Positions 1-7,129 of a stretch of 7,156 nt of DNA are shown here, piece after piece. Where the stretch lies: contig DNXU01000242.1 of assembly GCA_003505715.1 (NCBI GenBank), positions 18,535 to 25,690 of the forward strand. Direction: 5' to 3'. The position numbers and the translations under genes are program-made. The notes beneath the pieces are model-generated. The model saw only the letters and a program-made list of their open reading frames with translations, was not told the origin of the DNA and ran no database searches. Source of the stretch: Cyanobacteria bacterium UBA8803. GTDB taxonomy: Bacteria; Cyanobacteriota; Cyanobacteriia; Cyanobacteriales; Coleofasciculaceae. How positions within the stretch are numbered: the stretch's first letter is position 1; every line of letters starts with the position of its first letter.

Positions 1-122
1 TCCGGTTAAACACCCCTAATATCTGTAGGGGCGGGTTTAGGGACAAATATTAGAGACAGCTCAGATATGACTTAAGTCAAAACCCGCCCTGTCACAGGTT
101 TTATTATGCTTAATCAACCGGA
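1..122. repeat. REP/MITE-like element with nested inverted repeats, possibly cut by the window edge
   Basis: Outer ends TCCGGTT (1-7) and AACCGGA (116-122) are inverse complements. Inside, GGGCGGGTTT (29-38) pairs perfectly with AAACCCGCCC (80-89). The GTAGGGGCGGGTTT type of sequence is, from memory, a common dispersed repeat in cyanobacterial genomes. No coding sequence is visible. The left boundary cannot be seen, so the element may be longer. Confidence 0.5.
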
Positions 123-147
123 CATGATATGAGGGGGTGTGAGGTTT

Positions 148-287
148 GGGGTGTGGGAAGAATGTCAGCACTTTGAGCATTAGACTTGAGTAGATTGAGA
201 CCAATAGAGGGGCTATTACCTCATTTATGGCTCCGAAAAGCCAGATAGCTGGACTCAATCTTCCCTACCCTCCACATCCCACACCCC
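148..287. repeat. Nested inverted-repeat region downstream of the kinase gene
   Basis: GGGGTGTGGGA (148-158) is matched exactly by TCCCACACCCC (277-287). Within these arms AGATTGAG (192-199) matches CTCAATCT (254-261). Two small hairpins lie inside: AATAG/CTATT at 203-217 and TGGCT/AGCCA at 228-243 with a six-base loop. The layout is that of a branched folded RNA or a small palindromic element. It lies 15 bases beyond the kinase stop, so it would be in the 3' region of the operon transcript. No U-run typical of an intrinsic terminator follows the stems. Confidence 0.5.
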
Positions 288-302
288 TTCACGAGGGAAA
301 GC

Positions 303-3300
303 TTAAGCAGTGAGTCTTGTTGTAATTAACTCCCTTAAGGTTCCTAATAATTCTCGCTCGTTATAGGGCTTGGAAAAATAGGCGCTAGCACCTAGAGTCA
401 TCGCTAATTGTCGATGCTTATCTCCCGTGCGGGAGGTGAGCATGGCAATGGGTAAGTCGGCGAAGGTTGAGTCTGATTTAATCCGAGCTAAAAAGCCATA
501 ACCATCTAGACGGGGCATTTCAATGTCACAAATGACGGCAGAAACTTGTAATCCGCCTAGTAGTTTTTCAACTGCATCTTGACCGTCTTTGGCTTGTTCG
601 ACTAAATATCCGGCTTTCTCTAAGGCTAAGGCTAAAAAGCGGCGGACGTTAATGGAGTCATCAACTACTAAAATAGTGTCTTTATGACTTTGAGGCATCA
701 CCGAGGTGGGTGGGTTCTCCCCGCTGTTGCCGCTTAGTTGAGGCAGGTGAGAGACGAGCTTGCCATCTCCGTGGGGATTTCGTTCGCCTTCAATCCATTG
801 CAGTAGCTGGGCGGTATCAACTAGGGGAACTACTTTGCCATCGCCGAGAATGGTACAGCTAGAGAAACCATTGGGCATGGGTAGGGGGCCGGAAACTTGG
901 CGGATGGCTACTTCCCGTTCTCCCCAGCAGCGATCTACTTGTAAGGCTACTAGGCGATCGCCTTGAGCCACCATTAGTATTGTTGGCTCGGAAATGCTGG
1001 GCACTCCTTCAGGCATGATGAGTTTACGGGGGCAGCTGAAGGTGAGCCACCCTCCTAAACGAATTAGGGGCACCATCTCCTCTTCCCATTTGAGAACTTC
1101 GCTGCCGGGGGTTGTATAGATCTGTTCGGGTTGGAGTAGAAGCATTTCTTCAATCACATCGGTGGGAAATGCTAGCAACATGCTGTTACTTTCCACCAGC
1201 AGGACTCTGGCGACGGAGAGGGTAAAAGGTACGGTAAGGGTAAAGGTAGTGCCTTTCCCTGGAGTTGTATCTACCCGGATGTCGCCTTTAATTTCCTTGA
1301 GGTTGTTGCGTACCACATCCATGCCTACGCCTCTACCGGAGAGGGCGGTGACTTGTTCGGCGGTACTGAAACCTGGTTCAAAAATCAGCGAGAGTAGCTC
1401 TTCTTCGCTGGCAGCCGCAAGGAGTTCGGCATCTAAGCCCATTTGCTCGGCTCTGGCTCGAATTTTGTTGAGGTTGATGCCATTGCCGTCGTCGCTGACG
1501 GTAATGATGGTCTGGTTACCTCGGTGAGCAGCTTTAATTTCGATCGTCCCTTGTGCTGGCTTGCCTTGAGACTGACGAATATCGGGGGTCTCAATTCCGT
1601 GGTCGAAGGCGTTGCGTACTAGGTGCATTAAGGGGTCATTGAGGGCTTCCAGAATGCTGCGATCGATGAGGGTGCCTTTCCCGGATACTTTCAGTTCGAC
1701 TTGTTTGCCGTACTGCAAACACAGGTCTCGTATGGCTCTCGTAAATCGCCCCACCAAATCTGAGAGGGGGCGCATCCTCATGCGGGTGAGGTTGGTTTGC
1801 AGTTGCTTGGCAGTCTGGTTTAATTCGCGAGTCGTGCCGTCAGTATCTTCAAGACCCAGCTCAATATCTGATGTTACTTCTTGAATTTGGACGATGGTTT
1901 CCATCACTTCCATCGACAGCAGGTGCAGATCGCTGTAGCGATCCATTTCTAAGGCATCAAATTTGCTGCTGATGTCAGAAAAGTTCTCGCCCTTTTCCGT
2001 TGATAAGGAATCGAGGTAATGAATCTTACTACCCTTGGCGGAGACGGCACTACCAGATGCACTGCCCCTTGAGATCGCTGGCACTGCCGATTTAAATCCT
2101 GAGGGCACGGTTCCAGCTTGGGTGGCGACAGTATCGTAGGTGGTACGCAGGCGAATATTCGACTGCTCTAGATGGCTGACTCGGCGGCTGAGGGTTTCAA
2201 TCAGGATGCGCAAACGTCCCAAGTGCAAGCTAAGTCCGTTGCGCGAGATGGTGAGTTCCCCAAACAGATCGTTGAGCCGTTCCAGCTGTCGGACGGGAAT
2301 GCGTACCGTATTTTCCTGAGTCTCTTTGGTGGCCCCAGCGGCGGCAGCAGGTTTGGCTTTTGCTTCTTGCCATTTGAGATCCGCTGCCGGAACTTCAGCA
2401 CGCTTGGTTTGGGTGTCTCGAGCCAGAGTTCCCCCAAACTCAGCCGCCATTGGCTCAAACATATCCTCGTTAGCGACGATGGCTTCAACGCGATGGGCGG
2501 CGTTGTGAGCAAGGTCAAACTCGGCTGCGGTTACCTCCGGTTCTACTGCTGCTACCTCATGGCTGGGAATTTCAAACGCTGCTACTTCCGGTTCTACTGC
2601 TGCTACCTCATGAACGTGAAAGTCAAACTCGGCTGCGGTTACCTCCGGTTCTACTGCTGCTACCTCATGGCTGGGAATTTCAAACGCCGCTAACTCTGGT
2701 TCGACTGCTGCCACCTCATGAACGTGAAGGTCAAACGCTGCTGCCACCTCATCCTGTAACCAATCTTCCTCCACCAACTCCCTGGTAGAGACCTCCCACT
2801 GAAGTGTCTGTGCCATATTCCGGTGGGAAGTCTCTGGGAATTTCAATTCCAGCTGTGTTGGCAGACTGCTGACTTGACCTACTAGTATCAATGCTTGCGA
2901 TCGCCGCCAAGCCTGGAGGGCACTCTGAGCAATCTCTAGCACGCGATTTGGGGCTTGTTCCAGGTAAGACAAAACCGATTCGCACAAGCTGCTAAAGGCA
3001 TTTAGCTGTAGCATTTCGCCCAAGCCTCCCAGCTCTTGGGCCATAATAGATACTTCTTCTTCCAGACAAGGCGCTTCGGGGTCAGCTAAAACCGACTCCA
3101 GACGACCCAGACACCCCTCAACTTCCGTTTCAAATAGAAGTGCTGCCACATTAGTACCATCTTCCGACCCCAACATCGTCGCCGCATCATCAGCTTGGGG
3201 GTCGCCCAGACGTTCGTGCAACTTATCAAACACGGGGTTCCCTTCTGTGGCGAGCCAGCGTTCATCCACATCACTGCCTTGGCGGTTGAGAGTCAGCACC

Positions 3301-3608
3301 TGGCTTAAGCGATCCACTGCTGCTAACAGCAACCGTTCGAGTTCGGCATCAATTTCGAGACTATTACGCTGAGCTTTCAGTACTTTAAACGAATCTTCCA
3401 GACGGTGAGCTAGTTGACTCAACGTCTGATATCCCATCATCCCAGCCCCCCCCTTGACCGAATGAGCCGCCCGCAAAACGGAATCCATTTGCTGAGAGTC
3501 GATATGGTTGCTGGACAAGCCTAAAAGAGTCGATTCAATCGTCTCCAGATACTCTTGTGCTTCTTCGAGAAACTGGATCTGAATTTCACGTTCCTTGTCT
3601 TTTGACAT
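303..3608 (-). CDS. CheA-type hybrid histidine kinase with Hpt, CheW and receiver domains (PixL/PilL/HmpE-like)
   Basis: Cytoplasmic kinase that should dock on the chemoreceptor encoded just upstream and phosphorylate response regulators for taxis or type IV pilus control. Domains seen in the 1101-residue product: Hpt at 1-110 with phospho-acceptor His49 (AAHSVKGG); a second Hpt-like segment at about 153-245 with Gln191 in place of the His; a low-complexity linker with 36-residue repeats at about 294-365; CheA dimerisation helices from about 431; HATPase with N box Asn666-His670 (NAFDH), DDGNGI at 706 and GRGVGMD at 758; CheW-like domain at about 798-935; receiver at about 978-1097 with Asp983/984, phospho-acceptor Asp1028 and Lys1080. 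All catalytic motifs look intact. ATG 3606-3608 is chosen because the Hpt begins directly after it; no Shine-Dalgarno is visible. The stop is TAA. The family (CheA with fused receiver, next to an MCP) is known from cyanobacterial tax loci; which tax system this belongs to cannot be decided from the window. Confidence 0.96.
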   Translation of the reverse strand: MSKDKEREIQIQFLEEAQEYLETIESTLLGLSSNHIDSQQMDSVLRAAHSVKGGAGMMGYQTLSQLAHRLEDSFKVLKAQRNSLEIDAELERLLLAAVDRLSQVLTLNRQGSDVDERWLATEGNPVFDKLHERLGDPQADDAATMLGSEDGTNVAALLFETEVEGCLGRLESVLADPEAPCLEEEVSIMAQELGGLGEMLQLNAFSSLCESVLSYLEQAPNRVLEIAQSALQAWRRSQALILVGQVSSLPTQLELKFPETSHRNMAQTLQWEVSTRELVEEDWLQDEVAAAFDLHVHEVAAVEPELAAFEIPSHEVAAVEPEVTAAEFDFHVHEVAAVEPEVAAFEIPSHEVAAVEPEVTAAEFDLAHNAAHRVEAIVANEDMFEPMAAEFGGTLARDTQTKRAEVPAADLKWQEAKAKPAAAAGATKETQENTVRIPVRQLERLNDLFGELTISRNGLSLHLGRLRILIETLSRRVSHLEQSNIRLRTTYDTVATQAGTVPSGFKSAVPAISRGSASGSAVSAKGSKIHYLDSLSTEKGENFSDISSKFDALEMDRYSDLHLLSMEVMETIVQIQEVTSDIELGLEDTDGTTRELNQTAKQLQTNLTRMRMRPLSDLVGRFTRAIRDLCLQYGKQVELKVSGKGTLIDRSILEALNDPLMHLVRNAFDHGIETPDIRQSQGKPAQGTIEIKAAHRGNQTIITVSDDGNGINLNKIRARAEQMGLDAELLAAASEEELLSLIFEPGFSTAEQVTALSGRGVGMDVVRNNLKEIKGDIRVDTTPGKGTTFTLTVPFTLSVARVLLVESNSMLLAFPTDVIEEMLLLQPEQIYTTPGSEVLKWEEEMVPLIRLGGWLTFSCPRKLIMPEGVPSISEPTILMVAQGDRLVALQVDRCWGEREVAIRQVSGPLPMPNGFSSCTILGDGKVVPLVDTAQLLQWIEGERNPHGDGKLVSHLPQLSGNSGENPPTSVMPQSHKDTILVVDDSINVRRFLALALEKAGYLVEQAKDGQDAVEKLLGGLQVSAVICDIEMPRLDGYGFLARIKSDSTFADLPIAMLTSRTGDKHRQLAMTLGASAYFSKPYNERELLGTLRELITTRLTA
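954..961. repeat. HIP1 octamer
   Basis: GCGATCGC within the extended palindrome GGCGATCGCC. It is a highly over-represented octamer in many cyanobacteria and supports the taxonomic call. Confidence 0.85.
2514..2729 (-). repeat. Two tandem 108-bp repeats inside the kinase gene
   Basis: Copies 2514-2621 and 2622-2729 agree at 101 of 108 positions by eye, the first 66 plus-strand bases being identical, and a third copy starts at 2730 but decays at once. Each unit encodes 36 residues with two copies of HEVAAVEPE, so the protein has four such motifs between about residues 294 and 365. The inner motifs are spaced alternately 51 and 57 bp. The length is a multiple of three, so copy number can change without breaking the frame. 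The encoded segment is rich in Ala, Glu, Val and Pro and is probably a disordered spacer between the Hpt region and the kinase core. Confidence 0.93.
2897..2904. repeat. HIP1 octamer
   Basis: GCGATCGC inside the kinase gene, in the degenerate Hpt segment. Confidence 0.85.
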
Positions 3609-3676
3609 GGTAGTTATTTGTTGTTTGTGGTTTGTTGTTTGTGGTTTGTTGCTTGTTGTTTGGGGTCTGTAGCTTG

Positions 3677-3698
3677 TAACTAATAACTAATCACCAAC
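3677..3698 (+). repeat. 22-bp direct repeat, copy 1
   Basis: Identical to 3768-3789, exactly 91 bases (13 heptamers) away. It begins TAACTAATAAC and ends TAATCACCAAC. Copy 2 contains the stop codon and last residues of the receptor gene, so this copy looks like a displaced duplicate of the gene end within the repeat array. Confidence 0.85.
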
Positions 3699-3767
3699 AA
3701 CCAACAACTAATAACCAACAACAAACAACCAACAACAAACAACCAACAACAAACAACCAACAACCAA

Positions 3768-3789
3768 TAACTAATAACTAATCACCAAC
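3768..3789 (+). repeat. 22-bp direct repeat, copy 2, overlapping the receptor stop codon
   Basis: Exact copy of 3677-3698. It covers the last Val-Gly-Asp codons and the TAG of the receptor gene on the minus strand and continues into the intergenic heptamers. Confidence 0.85.
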
Positions 3790-6700
3790 TTTAAATGCAC
3801 CCACAGAAGCTTGCAATTCTTCGGCAATCTCTACTGTATCTTTGAGAGAGTTCGAGACTTGTCGGGTGGAATTGGAAGTGTGTTCTGAGATTCGAGCCAT
3901 GTCTTTCATTAACTCGGTAATTGCTCTGGAGGTTTCGGCTTGGGATACGGTGGCGCTGGAGATGGATTGTACTAAGGAGTCGATCTGGCGAGATACGTCC
4001 AAAATTTGAGTCAAGCTCAGTTTGGCATCTTCAACGAGATGAGTTCCTTCTACTACCTGCGATGTACCGAGTTCCATTGCCTCGACTACCGAGGCTGTTT
4101 CTTGTTGGATGTTCTCCACAATCTGTTCGATTTCTCTGGTGGCTGCGGCGCTGCGGGCGGCTAGTTCTCCGACTTCTTCGGCAACTACGGCAAAGCCTTG
4201 TCCTTCTTCACCAGCTCGTGCAGCTTCAATCCCAGCGTTGATGGCGAGGAGGTTGGTTTGCAGGGCGATTTGATTAATTAAGGACACCACTTTGGAAATC
4301 TGTTGGGAAGATTCACCCAGACGCTTGACTTTTTTTGCAGTTTCTGCAACTGTGGCTCGCAAACCGAGGATGTTTTGCACGGAGCGATCCATGGCTAACC
4401 CTCCGGCTTCAGCAGTGGTAGAGGCTTTCCGAGCAACTTCGGCGGCACTGCGGGCGTTGTCGGCAACTTCTTGAATTGAACGAGTCATGCGCTCGACGGA
4501 CTCTAGGGTGTGGGTGGTTTCCTCGGCCTGTTTGAGAGCCTCTAGGGACAGTTGGCGAATAGCTCCTTCGTTTTCTCCCAGGGAGGTATTGACCTGAGTG
4601 GCAGCGGTTTTCACCTTGGTGACAATTTCCCGCAGGCTTTCAATTACCGCGTTGAAGAAGTCGGCAACGGTGCCGATTTCACCAACGGTTACATCGGCTC
4701 GCACGGTGAGATCGCCTTGGGCAGCTCCTTCCACATCGCTGAGCAGTTCTAACAGTTGCAATTGGAGGGATTCTTTTTGATTGCGCTGTTCCGCAGACGC
4801 CATTTCTGCCGCGATCCGGGCTTGTTCGCGCTGTTCGAGCAGGTTGGCTTGGTCGAGGCCAAAACCTACTTGAGTGGCGACTTGCTTCAAGAAGTTCATT
4901 TCCGACTCGAGCCAGGGGCGTGTACTCGAACATTGATGGGTGACTAGCAGCCCGAGTAAATCGCCTTCGGCCAGAATGGGAGCTACTAAATTGGCCTTCA
5001 CTTTGAAGGGTTCGAGTTGACTTAGGTAACATTTGCTCAGGCCAGCTTCGTAAATGTTTTCCAGCCCCTTGACCCGACCGCGCTTGTATTTTTCAATATA
5101 TTGGTCAGCAAAACAGGGGTCGGCAATGTTTGCCCCCAAGGCTTTCGGCCATCCACTACCTACCGATTCGGCGACGATGGTGCCGTTCCAGTTTTCGTCA
5201 AACAGGTAAACAATGGCTCGGTCAGTATTGAGGGTTTCTCGAACGCCTGTTGTGGCAGCGTCGTAGATTTCTTCAACCTTAAACGATTCCCGAATGCGAG
5301 AGGTAATTTCATTGAGTTCCTGCGCGAGGAATGTGGCTTTTTCTTGCTGTGCCAACAGAGTGGCTTGGTCTAGGGCAAAGCCAATTTGGTCGGCGACAGA
5401 GGAGAATAAATCGAGTTCTGCGTCTAGCCAAATCCGAGGTTTTGAACACTGACCGATACAAAGCAAGCCGTCCACTTTGCCTTCTCTGAGGATGGGCACT
5501 ATCATATAGGCTTTGACGGAAAGCATTTCTAAAAGAGCTTTTTCCCACTCGGTAGGAGAAGCATCGTCAAGGTTATCCGCCACTCGTACCTCTCCGCGAT
5601 GGTACTGAGAAGCGATCGCACTTTCTCCCTGGACTCTTTTACCTTCTACTTTGAGGGTTTGTCCTTTGAGTTTGCTCCAACCTGGTGCTACAGACTCAGC
5701 GGTGATAGTGACGCTGTTCCCTTCCTGGAAGCGACAAATCAAGACGCGATCAGCATGAAGCGCCCCGCGGACTTCGGCCACCGCTGTTTCCAGGATTTCC
5801 TCAACGTTGAAGGACTGCCGGATGCGCGGCGTGAGGTCTTTCCAGCGTTGAATCCGTTCGGCTTCAGCGGCTTTAGAGGAGGCTAGGGTAATGCTGCTTA
5901 AGGAAAGTCCGATTTGCGTGGCCAATTCTTTGAGGTAATCAATTTCCGACGGCTGCCACATGCGGGTTTTAGCGCATTGATGAGCGACTAACAGACCGAT
6001 CAGGATATCGCCTGATACTATGGGGACAACCAAATTAGCTTTAACTTGCAACCGTGCTAACAGCTGCATGTGAGCTGTAGAAAAATTGGCTTGCTGAACC
6101 GAAGCAGTGGGAACTACCCGCCCTTTGCGGTACTCTTCTAAGATTCTTCGGGGAATGCAGGGGTCTGAGATTTTATCCATCAGCGCCCTCGGCCAACCTG
6201 GTTCGACGGCTTCAGCAACGATACTGCCACTCCAGTCCGGTTCAAAGCCGTAGATCACCACGCGATCCACGTTGAGCTGTTTTTTAGCCTCATTCACAGC
6301 CCGGTCGAACAGGAACTGTTTATCTCCGCGACTAGCAGCATTAACCGTTTCGGCATAACTACGGATTTGTTCGACAGACGCTTTTTGCTCTTCCAAAAGA
6401 GTCTGAACTTGGTCTACCATCCGATTGATATTCGACCCCAAAACAGCCAGTTCATCCTCTCCTACCACGGGAATTCGGGTATCGAGTTCCCCAGCCGCCA
6501 GTTTCTGAACGGTTGCGTTCGTGCTGAGAATCGGTTCGACAGCTCGTTTGGCCAAGAGGGCGGCCACTCCGGCAGCAACTAAGGCTGTAACTCCGGTTGT
6601 GAGGAGCAGGAGCGAGAAGTTGTTAGCTGGCTGCTCTTGTTGAATTTCCTGCCGGGTGGTTTGGTTAACCACGGCATAGTTAAGTAACCCAGTACCGATA

Positions 6701-6954
6701 GCTGGGCCTACGCTCAAAGCAACTGCTAAAACCGTCGCTTTAGTTCCCAAACTTAGCCGACTCCACCAAGAAGTTGACTGAGTTTGGCTAGGTACATAGG
6801 CGGGAATCCTATTGACTGGAGAAGTCTGACCGACATTCATCATTGAGTTAGGGTCAGCAATGTAACCATGGCGGTTGCCAGCTACACCATTGCTGTTACT
6901 ACTATCTGGTAGCTTGCTATCACCAGAGCTTGGTATATCGAATTTCTGAACCAT
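3778..6954 (-). CDS. Methyl-accepting chemotaxis protein with three phytochrome-like GAF domains (PixJ/PilJ/HmpD-like)
   Basis: Inner-membrane chemoreceptor of 1058 residues that should control the CheA-like kinase downstream. Order: Ser/Asn-rich cytoplasmic tail 1-62; the [11 protein letters not shown] lead-in typical of cyanobacterial receptors; TM1 about 71-96; a periplasmic loop of only about 16 residues; TM2 about 113-135; HAMP about 137-190; GAF1 about 206-356; GAF2 about 375-535; GAF3 about 552-706; a second HAMP-like segment about 728-785; methyl-accepting signalling domain to the end, with hairpin tip about 893-935 ([18 protein letters not shown]). The tiny loop implies cytoplasmic sensing through the GAFs. 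GAF1 and GAF3 carry cyanobacteriochrome-like sequence ([22 protein letters not shown]). GAF3 keeps Cys642 at the canonical bilin position, followed by Tyr rather than His, and a DPCF motif with Cys614. GAF1 has Ala294-His295 there and GAF2 has Trp470-Glu471. The ATG is supported by AAGGTG seven bases upstream. The TAG stop lies inside the start of the intergenic repeat. Confidence 0.95.
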   Translation of the reverse strand: MVQKFDIPSSGDSKLPDSSNSNGVAGNRHGYIADPNSMMNVGQTSPVNRIPAYVPSQTQSTSWWSRLSLGTKATVLAVALSVGPAIGTGLLNYAVVNQTTRQEIQQEQPANNFSLLLLTTGVTALVAAGVAALLAKRAVEPILSTNATVQKLAAGELDTRIPVVGEDELAVLGSNINRMVDQVQTLLEEQKASVEQIRSYAETVNAASRGDKQFLFDRAVNEAKKQLNVDRVVIYGFEPDWSGSIVAEAVEPGWPRALMDKISDPCIPRRILEEYRKGRVVPTASVQQANFSTAHMQLLARLQVKANLVVPIVSGDILIGLLVAHQCAKTRMWQPSEIDYLKELATQIGLSLSSITLASSKAAEAERIQRWKDLTPRIRQSFNVEEILETAVAEVRGALHADRVLICRFQEGNSVTITAESVAPGWSKLKGQTLKVEGKRVQGESAIASQYHRGEVRVADNLDDASPTEWEKALLEMLSVKAYMIVPILREGKVDGLLCIGQCSKPRIWLDAELDLFSSVADQIGFALDQATLLAQQEKATFLAQELNEITSRIRESFKVEEIYDAATTGVRETLNTDRAIVYLFDENWNGTIVAESVGSGWPKALGANIADPCFADQYIEKYKRGRVKGLENIYEAGLSKCYLSQLEPFKVKANLVAPILAEGDLLGLLVTHQCSSTRPWLESEMNFLKQVATQVGFGLDQANLLEQREQARIAAEMASAEQRNQKESLQLQLLELLSDVEGAAQGDLTVRADVTVGEIGTVADFFNAVIESLREIVTKVKTAATQVNTSLGENEGAIRQLSLEALKQAEETTHTLESVERMTRSIQEVADNARSAAEVARKASTTAEAGGLAMDRSVQNILGLRATVAETAKKVKRLGESSQQISKVVSLINQIALQTNLLAINAGIEAARAGEEGQGFAVVAEEVGELAARSAAATREIEQIVENIQQETASVVEAMELGTSQVVEGTHLVEDAKLSLTQILDVSRQIDSLVQSISSATVSQAETSRAITELMKDMARISEHTSNSTRQVSNSLKDTVEIAEELQASVGAFKVGD
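5612..5619. repeat. HIP1 octamer
   Basis: GCGATCGC inside the receptor gene, in the GAF2 coding region. Three octamers in about 7 kb is far above chance. Confidence 0.85.
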
Positions 6955-6961
6955 GAAAAAG

Positions 6962-6967
6962 CACCTT
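6962..6967 (-). promoter_or_regulatory. Ribosome binding site of the chemoreceptor gene
   Basis: The minus strand reads AAGGTG, then seven bases (CTTTTTC), then ATG at 6954. This matches the spacing and core of a Shine-Dalgarno site and fixes the start. It sits just outside the end of the heptamer array, so the array does not interrupt it. The kinase gene has no equivalent site. Confidence 0.7.
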
Positions 6968-6970
6968 ATG

Positions 6971-7040
6971 TTGTTGGTTGTTGGTTGTTGGTTGTTGGTT
7001 GCTGGTTGTTGGTTGTTGGTTGTTGGTTGCTGGTTGTTGG
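6971..7040 (+). repeat. Ten tandem heptamers, TTGTTGG type
   Basis: Ten consecutive units on the plus strand, all TTGTTGG except units 5 and 9, which are TTGCTGG. On the coding strand this is (CCAACAA)10 and forms the downstream half of the receptor leader, ending just before the Shine-Dalgarno region. The C variants four units apart suggest that a four-unit (28-bp) block was duplicated. Short tandem heptamers of this kind are known from cyanobacterial intergenic DNA. Confidence 0.93.
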
Positions 7041-7052
7041 TAATTTGTTATC

Positions 7053-7129
7053 ACAAACAACAAATAACAAACAACAAACAACAAACAACAAACAACAAAC
7101 AACAAACAACAAACAACAAACAACAAACT
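7053..7129 (+). repeat. Eleven tandem heptamers, ACAAACA type
   Basis: Eleven units of ACAAACA on the plus strand; unit 2 is ACAAATA and the last is ACAAACT. On the coding strand this is a TGTTTGT array, the upstream half of the receptor leader, and it starts at the putative TAG of the preceding gene. It is complementary to the neighbouring TTGTTGG array at six of every seven positions, so the two arrays form a long imperfect inverted repeat around the 12-base spacer 7041-7052. Confidence 0.93.

Larger units (their letters stand above)
3611..3789 (+). repeat. Degenerate heptamer array filling the receptor-kinase intergenic region
   Basis: From 3618 the sequence divides into consecutive 7-mers without a single register slip. 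G/T-rich units come first (TTGTTGT alternating with TTGTGGT, 3618-3666), then a short irregular junction (about 3667-3680), then A/C-rich units (CAACAAC, AAACAAC, TAATAAC, TAATCAC) to about 3789, the last overlapping the final codons of the receptor gene. TAGTTATT at 3611-3618 is matched by its exact inverse complement at 3773-3780, so the tract is bounded by inverted ends. On the coding strand it is the entire spacer between receptor stop and kinase start. Confidence 0.92.

Noticed and set aside
228..252. Intrinsic terminator for the kinase gene
   Set aside because: The stems are only 4-5 bp and the following CTTTT is too short and interrupted for a convincing terminator.
61..258. Minus-strand frame of 65 codons after the kinase
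   Set aside because: It spans the inverted-repeat regions, has no visible Shine-Dalgarno or recognisable motif, and is of a length expected by chance.
301..308. Palindrome GCTTAAGC at the kinase stop codon
   Set aside because: An eight-base palindrome is expected by chance and there is no matching second site.
1162..1527. Plus-strand frame of 121 codons
   Set aside because: Antisense to the conserved HATPase and CheW coding region, which explains the sequence fully.
2172..2693. Plus-strand frame of 173 codons
   Set aside because: It lies antisense within the kinase gene and its apparent repeats mirror the 108-bp repeats of the real gene.
6971..7040. G-quadruplex from repeated GG pairs
   Set aside because: Only two-quartet stacks with five-base loops are possible, which would be weak; the paired-arm structure explains the tract better.
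6971..7129. CRISPR array
   Set aside because: Units are 7 bp without unique spacers, and no cas gene is present.
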